Shown here: piece after piece, positions 25,319-31,672 of the stretch
How the letters are laid out: every line of letters begins with the position of its first letter
Position numbering within the stretch: position 1 is the stretch's first letter
NCBI GenBank assembly: GCA_013141075.1
Contig: JABFRQ010000003.1
Span: 222,191-286,190 of the forward strand
Reading direction: 5' to 3'
DNA length: 64,000 nucleotides
From: Methylotenera sp.
GTDB lineage: Bacteria > Pseudomonadota > Gammaproteobacteria > Burkholderiales > Methylophilaceae
Program-made: the position numbers and the translations under genes
Notes under the pieces: model-generated
Told to the model about the DNA's origin: nothing
Seen by the model: the letters and a program-made list of their open reading frames with translations, nothing else
Databases searched by the model: none

Positions 25319-25394
25319 CACCGAAAGTGTATTTTGACTCAAACTTCACTAAGCCATGCTTAGTAAGTCAAAACAGATAACGATAATTTCGGTG
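25319..25394. repeat. Nested palindrome between int and alpA
   Basis: Three concentric arm pairs: CACCGAAA (25319) with TTTCGGTG (25387), TTTTGACT (25332) with AGTCAAAA (25366), and ACTAAGC (25348) with GCTTAGT (25358), around a 3-base centre CAT. The whole can fold as one 76-base hairpin with internal loops. Confidence 0.7.
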
Positions 25395-25483
25395 CATCGA
25401 TAATTTAAATATAGCAAATTAAAAATTGAAATACAACATAAAAACGCTGATATAAAACAAAAAATAAGATAATAAAAATCAGG

Positions 25484-26824
25484 CTAGCCAAACCTGAGAA
25501 TATTTTTCCCTTGCAAAGTAGCCTCGGCAATTTTGACTTGTTTAACTATAAACTTTGCCACAGCTTCGCTAGCACCTGCCAGAGCTTTTGGATCAGGATT
25601 GTTGCTGTAGCTCATTCCATGAACATCACTTGCCATATGATTGAGTAATTGCCTGCGTTCGTCATCACTGACTTTTTGCTGCTTTGCAATATCATCGTGA
25701 CTACGCCTAAGGTCATGAAGTGAAAGGGAAATTTCCGAAACTTCACTCACCACCCCCATTGTGGCGCGAGCATCTGAAATATGCGGTAATTTTTTGCCGA
25801 AGCTTGGGAACACATAAATTTCATCTGCTTTTAAGATTGCCCTGCGCTGCTCCAAAAGGTCTTTTAGCAAGCTATTTATTGGCAGTCTGATTTCATTATG
25901 GTTCTTAACCACATCACCACGTAATGTGAAGTAACCTTTTTCTAAATTTACATCTGTCCATTTCAAACTGCCAGCCTCCATCCTACGGCAGCCCGTTAGC
26001 AAAAGAAATTGCACATAATCAACGCTAGTTCTATCGTTGATATTTGCATTCACTAGACGGCGCTTTTGTAAAGCTAGCCAGACTGCACCAATCTTATCTA
26101 ATGGAATACGGCTTGTTCTCGCTTTCTCAGGATTTGGCTTTCTTATTTTGAACATGCGCGATACTGGGTTTGTCACAAAGATTAAAGGCTCACCTTCTTC
26201 ATTGGTAAACATCTCTCTTGCATGGTTGATTAGCGCCCTCAGGTTCACAAAACATTGTGTGGCTTGACTGGCAGCGCCACGATTAGTTATTTGCTCATAA
26301 CGGTCTAGGCACTTCTCTCTAGTAATGCTTGCAATTGGTTTATCTGCCCAGTCACCAAGGTTATTTTCCACATGGTGTTTTAGGTCGCGCTTTGTGGTGT
26401 CACGAAGTTCGCCATGTTTGGTTCGTTTATTGATTAGGTAATGCTGCATGACTTCGCGCAAGGTGATAGTTTTAGCCTCACTGTCTGCCGCCTTACGCTT
26501 ACGTTCAATTTCTGTTTCTTTAGCTTTAATTACAGGGTCAACACCTGCCAGCATTTCTGCTTTTATCTGTACGGCTTTTGCCCTTGCTTGGTCAACCCGA
26601 TACGGGTCATTGTGCCTGCCGATACTGATAAGGCGTTCTTGCTTAGAACCTTTAACTCTAAACTGAATAAAGTAAGTGCGCGTTTTTCCATTCGGGCTAA
26701 CTCGAAGTCCGAAGCCCTTAGTTTCACTATCCCAAATAGTGGTCACAAGCCCCTCGGGATAGTTTCGCTCGGCTATCGTATTGGTGATTTTTACCTGTTT
26801 AATGACATTGCTATTTTGTGCCAT
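25484..26824 (-). CDS. int: Tyrosine recombinase/integrase of the island
   Basis: A 446-residue site-specific recombinase. The N-terminal ~90 residues match the arm-binding domain of P4-type integrases (TTIWDSETKGFGLRVSPNGK then TYFIQFRVKGSKQERLISIG). A core-binding domain follows (LREVMQHYLINKRTKHGEL). The catalytic residues are Arg in LLTGCRRMEAGSLKW, the HxxR of LSLHDLRRSHDD, and the Tyr in VHGMSYSNNPD. It is next to attR, 171 bases away, and transcribed inward from it. The target is the tRNA-Met 3' end. Confidence 0.95.
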   Translation of the reverse strand: MAQNSNVIKQVKITNTIAERNYPEGLVTTIWDSETKGFGLRVSPNGKTRTYFIQFRVKGSKQERLISIGRHNDPYRVDQARAKAVQIKAEMLAGVDPVIKAKETEIERKRKAADSEAKTITLREVMQHYLINKRTKHGELRDTTKRDLKHHVENNLGDWADKPIASITREKCLDRYEQITNRGAASQATQCFVNLRALINHAREMFTNEEGEPLIFVTNPVSRMFKIRKPNPEKARTSRIPLDKIGAVWLALQKRRLVNANINDRTSVDYVQFLLLTGCRRMEAGSLKWTDVNLEKGYFTLRGDVVKNHNEIRLPINSLLKDLLEQRRAILKADEIYVFPSFGKKLPHISDARATMGVVSEVSEISLSLHDLRRSHDDIAKQQKVSDDERRQLLNHMASDVHGMSYSNNPDPKALAGASEAVAKFIVKQVKIAEATLQGKNILRFG

Positions 26825-26844
26825 GTGAATTTCCTCACTAAAAA

Positions 26845-26872
26845 TTTATAGCGTATTTATAGCAAATTTATA
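26845..26872. other. Putative integrase arm-type sites, right end
   Basis: Same 28 bases as at 18801-18828, in the same orientation, followed by a further TTTATAGC unit. It lies between the integrase start and attR, 122 bases inside the repeat. The 326-base gap 26825-27150 holds this site, attR and a terminator, and no gene. Confidence 0.65.
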
Positions 26873-26994
26873 GCATTTATTAAAATCTAAAGCAAGGAAA
26901 ATAAAATGGGGAATGTTCGTAAGTTATTGATATATTGATGTTTTATAAAGGAATTACAAGGAAATTAAAACTAAATAAAGCTTATTCATAACTT

Positions 26995-27041
26995 ATTCAT
27001 AATCCTGGGGTCGAGGGTTCAAGTCCCTCTTTCACCACCAA
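26995..27041 (+). other. attR (47-bp direct repeat)
   Basis: Identical to 18699-18745; it is the 3' part of tRNA-Met left at the right boundary and has no 5' half of its own. Confidence 0.92.
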
Positions 27042-27044
27042 ATA

Positions 27045-27075
27045 AAAAGCCACGCCTTCGGGTGTGGCTTTTTTA
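27045..27075 (+). terminator. Ancestral tRNA-Met terminator beyond attR
   Basis: Eight-base-pair stem GCCACGCC / GGTGTGGC with a TTCG tetraloop and a run of six T, four bases after attR. Confidence 0.88.
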
Positions 27076-27150
27076 TTGGGTTTTGGCTTCGTTATTAGGT
27101 GAAACTGGGCTACACTTGCGCATCAAAATAACTAAAAAAGATTGATTTTT

Positions 27151-28608
27151 ATGTTTGAGCAAACCTTCAAAAACATCGACGATATTCTGCATAAAGACGC
27201 AGGTGCAACCAGCGAGCTAGATTACACCGAGCAAACTTCTTGGATTTTGTTTTTAAAGTATTTGGATGCACTAGAGCAAACCAAAGCCCAAGAAGCTGTT
27301 TTTGTTGATAAACCTTACCAATATATTATTGATGAAGCTTACCGCTGGCCAACTTGGGCGGCGCCCAAAACCGCCGATGGCAAGTTTGACCACAACAACG
27401 CCAAAACAGGCGATGACCTTAAAGACTTTGTGAATCACAAACTATTCCCCTACCTTAAAGGCTTTAAGCAGCGCGCCACTGGGCCAAACACCATTGAATA
27501 CAAAATCGGTGAGATTTTTGGCGAAATTAACAACAAAATTCAAAGCGGCTATAACCTGCGTGAAGTGATTGAGCGCATTGATGAATTAAGCTTTAACACC
27601 CAAGCGGAAAAGCATGAGCTTTCGCACCTATACGAAGCTAAGATTAAAAACATGGGCAACGCAGGCCGTAACGGTGGTGAGTATTACACGCCACGCCCGC
27701 TGATTCGCGCCATGATACAAGTGACCAACCCTAAAATTGGTGAAACAATTTATGACGGCGCTGTGGGTAGCGCGGGCTTTTTATGCGAAGCGTTTGATTA
27801 CCTGCGTAGCCAAGCTAACCTTAGCACCAGCGATTTAAGCACCCTGCAAACCAGCACTTTTTACGGCAAAGAGAAAAAGAGCTTGGCGTATGTAATTGCC
27901 ATTATGAACATGATTCTGCATGGCATAGAAGCGCCCAATATTATCCACACCAATACGCTGGCGGAGAACATTAGCGATATTCAAGAAAAAGACCGTTACG
28001 ATATTATCCTCGCCAACCCGCCATTTGGCGGCAAAGAGCGTGCTGAAGTGCAGCAAAACTTCCCCATTAAAACGGGTGAAACCGCCTTTTTATTTTTACA
28101 GCATTTTATTAAAAGCCTACGCGCTGGCGGCCGCGCCGCCGTGGTGATTAAAAACACCTTTTTAAGTAACACCGATAATGCCTCAGTGAGCTTGCGTAAA
28201 TTATTGCTAGAAAGCTGCAACCTACACACCGTGCTAGATTGCCCAGGCGGCACGTTTCAAGGTGCTGGCGTTAAAACCGTGGTGCTGTTTTTTGAAAAAG
28301 GCGCACCAACCCGCAACACATGGTTTTACCAGTTAGACCCAGGCCGCAACATGGGCAAAACCAACCCGTTAAATGATGCTGATTTAGTGGAGTTTGTGAA
28401 TCTGCAAAAAACCTTTGCGGACTCACCTAAAAGCTGGAGTGTTAATACGTTCGCCCTGAGCGCAGTCGAAGGGTATGATTTATCGGTAAAAAACCCGAAT
28501 GGCAACGAGGAAATTGCGCATCGTAGCCCGCAAGCCATCATGGCCGAAATTGCCACGCTGGATGCTGAGAGTGCGAAAGTGTTGACTCAGATTAAGGCAT
28601 TGCTATGA
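27151..28608 (+). CDS. hsdM: Type I restriction-modification methyltransferase subunit HsdM
   Basis: DNA adenine-N6 methyltransferase subunit. The N-terminal helical HsdM domain (about 1-150) is followed by the N6_Mtase domain, with SAM motif TIYDGAVGSAGFLCEAFDYL near 205 and the catalytic motif IV NPPFGG near 285. The length is 485 residues from the ATG at 27151; an upstream TTG (27142) is unlikely. The frame near the C-terminus includes a REP-derived stretch (NTFALSAVEGYDL, bases 28449-28473). It is the first gene after attR and shares a strand with hsdS and hsdR. Confidence 0.95.
   Translation: MFEQTFKNIDDILHKDAGATSELDYTEQTSWILFLKYLDALEQTKAQEAVFVDKPYQYIIDEAYRWPTWAAPKTADGKFDHNNAKTGDDLKDFVNHKLFPYLKGFKQRATGPNTIEYKIGEIFGEINNKIQSGYNLREVIERIDELSFNTQAEKHELSHLYEAKIKNMGNAGRNGGEYYTPRPLIRAMIQVTNPKIGETIYDGAVGSAGFLCEAFDYLRSQANLSTSDLSTLQTSTFYGKEKKSLAYVIAIMNMILHGIEAPNIIHTNTLAENISDIQEKDRYDIILANPPFGGKERAEVQQNFPIKTGETAFLFLQHFIKSLRAGGRAAVVIKNTFLSNTDNASVSLRKLLLESCNLHTVLDCPGGTFQGAGVKTVVLFFEKGAPTRNTWFYQLDPGRNMGKTNPLNDADLVEFVNLQKTFADSPKSWSVNTFALSAVEGYDLSVKNPNGNEEIAHRSPQAIMAEIATLDAESAKVLTQIKALL
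28449..28473 (+). repeat. REP unit inside hsdM
   Basis: GTTCGCCCTGAGC followed by GTCGAAGGG, as in the intergenic copies of this locus, read in frame as part of hsdM. Confidence 0.75.
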
Positions 28609-28625
28609 AAACTATCCTACCTTTA

Positions 28626-28728
28626 CCGTTCGCCCTGAGCTGTGAGCTTGCCGAACAGTCGAAGGGTAACATGGTTCAACCATTCGACTGTTCGGCAAGC
28701 TCACAGCTCATGGCTCACCACAAACGGG
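28626..28728. repeat. REP pair between hsdM and the GIY-YIG gene
   Basis: Inverted arrangement of CCGTTCGCCCTGAGCTGTGA and its complement, with inner arms CGAACAGTCGAA / TTCGACTGTTCG. It fills the 130-base gap. Confidence 0.85.
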
Positions 28729-28738
28729 GGAGTTTGTA

Positions 28739-29092
28739 ATGGCATTCTGGGTTTATATTTTGCAATGTGCAGATAACAGCTATTACACAGGCCATACCGA
28801 TAATCTTGAGCAACGCATAGCACAACATCATCAGGGCTATTTCTCTACTTGCTACACCTACAAACGCAGACCTTTAGAATTAGTATTTTCTCAAGATTTT
28901 GTGACTAGAGAAGAAGCTTTAACCTCAGAGCAACAAATCAAAGGCTGGAGCCGTAAAAAGAAAGAAGCCATGATGCGTGGCGACTGGGCTGAAGTATCAC
29001 GCCTAGCAAAATCCACTACCCCCGTTCGCCCTGAGCTGGTCGAAGGGCATGGTTCGACAAGCTCACCACGAACGGATGAGGGGGTCGTATGA
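28739..29092 (+). CDS. GIY-YIG nuclease-domain protein in the hsd locus
   Basis: A 117-residue protein with the small UvrC-like GIY-YIG fold: VYILQCADNSYYTGHTDN at residues 5-22, where YIL and YTG stand for the two signature tripeptides, then AQHHQGYFSTCYTYKRRPLEL. The catalytic Arg/Glu pattern continues into EALTSEQQIKGWSRKKKEAM. The last ~25 residues (VRPELVEGHG, then STSSPRTDEG) are translated REP repeat and probably add nothing to the fold. It lies between hsdM and hsdS and overlaps hsdS by four bases. A GGGGGAG site precedes the ATG. A role in the restriction system is unproven. Confidence 0.82.
   Translation: MAFWVYILQCADNSYYTGHTDNLEQRIAQHHQGYFSTCYTYKRRPLELVFSQDFVTREEALTSEQQIKGWSRKKKEAMMRGDWAEVSRLAKSTTPVRPELVEGHGSTSSPRTDEGVV
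29022..29075. repeat. REP unit inside the GIY-YIG gene (3' end)
   Basis: CCGTTCGCCCTGAGCTGGTC paired with a complementary arm ending CGAACGG; it supplies the C-terminal residues of the GIY-YIG protein. Confidence 0.8.
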
Positions 29093-30246
29093 AAGCTGGA
29101 TGGCAAGTAAAGCCTTTAGCTGCGATTAGTAAGCTATTCGCAGATGGCGATTGGATAGAAAGCAAAGATCAATCTGCTGATGGCGTGCGATTAGTTCAAA
29201 CTGGCAATGTTGGCGAAGGTTTTTTTAAAGACCGAGGTGAAAAAGCTCGTTATATTTCAAAAGAAACATTTGTAAGATTGCGTTGCACTGAAATCTTTGA
29301 AGGTGATTGCTTAATTTCTAGATTACCAGATCCCGTTGGTCGCAGTTGTTTGTTACCTGATACAGGCGAACGAATGATTACAGCCGTTGACTGTACGATT
29401 GTAAGATTTGATAGCAGTCAATTCTTGCCTGATCTTTTTGTTTATTACACGCAATCAAGTGACTATTTAAACAACGTAGATAAAGAAACTTCAGGAACAA
29501 CAAGAAAACGTATAAGCAGAAGTAAGCTTGGTGAAATTTCCATTCCAGTACCACCAATTGAACAACAACAACGCATCGTAGCCATACTCGACCAAGCGTT
29601 TGAGGGCATTGCCAAAGCGCGCGCAAATGCAGAACAAAACCTGCAAAACGCCCGCGCCTTGTTTGAAAGCCACCTGCAATCGGTATTTCAAAATAAAAGT
29701 TGGATAAGAACCTCAGTAGAAGAAGCTTGTACTGAGATTTTTGCAGGTGGTGATGCACCAAAAGAAAAATTTTCATTGAAGAAAAACGAAGAATTCACAA
29801 TACCAATTTTCGCAAATGCAATAAAAGATAATGGTCTGTATGGCTATACAAACTTTGCGCGAGTAACAAAACCATCAGTAACAATTTCAGCTAGGGGAAG
29901 TGGCACTGGGCACACTGAAATCAGATTCGAGTCATTTCTACCCATAGTTAGGCTAATAGTTTTAATTCCAAACTCATCATTAATCAACTTGGAGTTTCTA
30001 AAATATTCAATTGATAATTTGGAAATATTGAGAAGTGGAAGTGCTATTCCACAGCTTACCGTTCCTATGATTAAGGAATACCATATTCCACTGCCTACTT
30101 TGCCAGAGCAACTGGAAATTATCTCTCAATTAGAAATCCTTTTTGCTGAAACCCAACGCCTAGAAGCCCTCTACCAACGCAAAATTGCCTGCCTTGATGA
30201 ACTAAAAAAATCCCTCTTGCAACAGGCGTTTGCGGGCGAGTTGTAA
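29089..30246 (+). CDS. hsdS: Type I restriction-modification specificity subunit HsdS
   Basis: Determines the recognition sequence for both methylation and restriction. Two target-recognition domains are seen: residues about 1-160 and 205-345. Each is followed by a conserved helix: PPIEQQQRIVAILDQAFEGI with the coiled-coil after it, and LPTLPEQLEIISQLEILFAE near the C-terminus. The length of 385 residues is normal for a two-TRD subunit. The ATG overlaps the GIY-YIG stop (ATGA), so the two are translationally coupled. Confidence 0.92.
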   Translation: MKAGWQVKPLAAISKLFADGDWIESKDQSADGVRLVQTGNVGEGFFKDRGEKARYISKETFVRLRCTEIFEGDCLISRLPDPVGRSCLLPDTGERMITAVDCTIVRFDSSQFLPDLFVYYTQSSDYLNNVDKETSGTTRKRISRSKLGEISIPVPPIEQQQRIVAILDQAFEGIAKARANAEQNLQNARALFESHLQSVFQNKSWIRTSVEEACTEIFAGGDAPKEKFSLKKNEEFTIPIFANAIKDNGLYGYTNFARVTKPSVTISARGSGTGHTEIRFESFLPIVRLIVLIPNSSLINLEFLKYSIDNLEILRSGSAIPQLTVPMIKEYHIPLPTLPEQLEIISQLEILFAETQRLEALYQRKIACLDELKKSLLQQAFAGEL

Positions 30247-30251
30247 GGTTG

Positions 30252-30311
30252 CCGTTCGCCCTGAGCTTGTCGAAGGGTCGTAATATCCTTCGACAAGCTC
30301 AGGATAAACGG
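30252..30311. repeat. REP pair after hsdS
   Basis: CCGTTCGCCCTGAGCTTGTC with GAAGG on one side, and the complement CCTTCGACAAGCTCAGGAT on the other. It opens the 344-base gap between hsdS and fic. That gap also holds a second stem-loop and the operator-like repeats listed next, and no gene. Confidence 0.85.
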
Positions 30312-30343
30312 GTTTAGTTGTTGATTTAACGATTAAAACACCT

Positions 30344-30378
30344 GCCCTGCGAGCCAATATCCATGCGGGTTGCAGGGC
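30344..30378 (+). repeat. Stem-loop repeat, 'GCCAATATCCATGCGG' family, copy 3
   Basis: Stem GCCCTGC / GCAGGGC plus inner GAGCC/GGGTT around the loop AATATCCATGC, in the hsdS-fic gap. Confidence 0.75.
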
Positions 30379-30457
30379 ATGTCATTCTGAACATAAAGTT
30401 TATATTAAACAAAGAATGACGGATGTTGCTATTGTCGATTGCATCGACACACCCTAA

Positions 30458-30494
30458 ATATGTGTCGATAAAATGCAAAAATATCGACACATAT
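30458..30494. promoter_or_regulatory. 13-bp perfect inverted repeat upstream of fic
   Basis: ATATGTGTCGATA (30458-30470) and TATCGACACATAT (30482-30494), spacer 11. A weaker copy of the same GTCGAT/ATCGAC pair precedes it at 30433-30450. Confidence 0.6.
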
Positions 30495-30498
30495 CACA

Positions 30499-30580
30499 TA
30501 ACGTGATAACAAAATGTGATTTTTTGAACACATTGCGTTTAACGTGATAAGATAATGACGTTTTTTGAACATATCGTTTA
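30499..30580 (+). promoter_or_regulatory. 41-bp tandem repeat in the fic promoter region
   Basis: Two adjacent copies, 30499-30539 and 30540-30580, 31 of 41 positions identical; shared parts are TAACGTGATAA and TTTTTTGAACA. The second copy ends at the fic ribosome site. The 41-base spacing is close to four helical turns, so one regulator could bind both on the same DNA face. Confidence 0.55.
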
Positions 30581-30590
30581 GGTGCGTTGC

Positions 30591-31667
30591 GTGGATACTT
30601 TACAGATTCCCAAGCCAGAAAATTTAGAGGTGAAGGCCGTTTGGCAAGCGCTGGCTGAGGCGCATCGCCATTTGGCTGAGCTTAAAGGTTTGTGCGAATC
30701 TCTGCCTAATAGCGCTATTTTGCTGGATACGCTTGCTATTCAAGAGGCGAAAGACAGCTCTGAAATTGAAAACATCATCACCACGCATGATGAGCTATAT
30801 ACCTATGATCAAAACAGTGCATCATCAGGCGCGGCAAAAGAGGTGCAACATTACATTGCCGCTTTGCGTGTGGGTTATCACGATGTATTGAGTTCTGGCT
30901 TAATCCGCCTAGCGACTATTTTGCGTGTGCAAGAAGAAGTAGAGCAAAACAACGCGGGCTTGCGCAAAGTGCCAGGCACGGTACTTAAAAATCAAACCAC
31001 AGGTGCAGTGGTATATGAGCCACCGCAAGATGCGGTGCTGATTGAAAAGCTGATGACAGAGTTGGTAGCGTTTATTCATGCGGATAGCGGACAAAAGGAT
31101 GAGCTAGACCCCCTATTGCGCATGGCAATTGCGCACCACCAATTTGAGAGCATTCACCCGTTTTACGATGGCAATGGCCGCACTGGGCGTATTTTGAATT
31201 TGCTGATGCTGCAACGTGAAGGCTTGCTAGATTTGCCCGTTCTGTATTTAAGCCGCTATATTACTTCTACCAAAGCGCAATATTATCAATTGCTACAATC
31301 TACCCGCGAAACGGGCGATTGGGTAGATTGGTGCGTGTATATGGTTAAAGGGGTAGCGATAACAGCCAAGAGCGAAGTGAAGTTAGTGAAAGCTTTGCGT
31401 GATTTAATGCAAACCACTAAGCACCGCTTGCGCAATGAGTTGCCTAAAATTTATAGCCAAGAATTACTGAATAATTTGTTTCGCTACCCTTATACCAAAA
31501 TTGAGTTTTTAGAGAAAGATTTAGGGGTTAGCCGAATTACAGCAGGCCGACATTTAGATACTTTGGCCGCCAATGGTTTTGTGGAAAAACGCAAAATTGG
31601 TCGTAAAAACTTTTATATCAATCACCCGTTATTTGTTCTGCTCACGCAGATTACGCTAGAAGAATAA
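30591..31667 (+). CDS. fic: Fic-family protein (AMPylation-type)
   Basis: Fic proteins transfer AMP or another nucleotide moiety to hydroxyl side chains. The active site HPFYDGNGRTGRILN (about residue 190) matches HxFx(D/E)GNGRxxR in full. An N-terminal inhibitory motif SSEIEN, fitting (S/T)xxxE(G/N), is at about residues 55-60, so the protein is of the self-inhibited class II. The C-terminus contains a winged-helix DNA-binding domain (LEKDLGVSRITAGRHLDTLA). The GTG at 30591 has AGG eight bases upstream. It lies between hsdS and hsdR, a recurrent position in type I loci. Confidence 0.9.
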   Translation: MDTLQIPKPENLEVKAVWQALAEAHRHLAELKGLCESLPNSAILLDTLAIQEAKDSSEIENIITTHDELYTYDQNSASSGAAKEVQHYIAALRVGYHDVLSSGLIRLATILRVQEEVEQNNAGLRKVPGTVLKNQTTGAVVYEPPQDAVLIEKLMTELVAFIHADSGQKDELDPLLRMAIAHHQFESIHPFYDGNGRTGRILNLLMLQREGLLDLPVLYLSRYITSTKAQYYQLLQSTRETGDWVDWCVYMVKGVAITAKSEVKLVKALRDLMQTTKHRLRNELPKIYSQELLNNLFRYPYTKIEFLEKDLGVSRITAGRHLDTLAANGFVEKRKIGRKNFYINHPLFVLLTQITLEE

Positions 31668-31672
31668 ATCTG

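Larger units (their letters stand above)
18699..27041. mobile_element. Integrated phage-satellite-like island (PICI-type) in tRNA-Met
   Basis: Bounded by 47-bp perfect direct repeats, attL 18699-18745 and attR 26995-27041, which cover the 3' part of tRNA-Met. Reading inward from attR the element has a tyrosine integrase, a nested palindrome, an AlpA-like regulator, an AEP-type primase fused to a RepA-like helicase, an iteron cluster, an unknown protein, a DUF5681-like protein and two small unknowns. A module of an exported protein, an XRE regulator and a membrane protein sits next to attL. No capsid, tail, conjugation or transposase gene is visible. That content and order match Gram-negative phage-inducible chromosomal islands; this class assignment is inference. 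Confidence 0.8.

Noticed and set aside
28625..30311. Transposon with terminal inverted repeats in the hsd locus
   Set aside because: The inverted pairs are short REP units with no transposase or target duplication between them.
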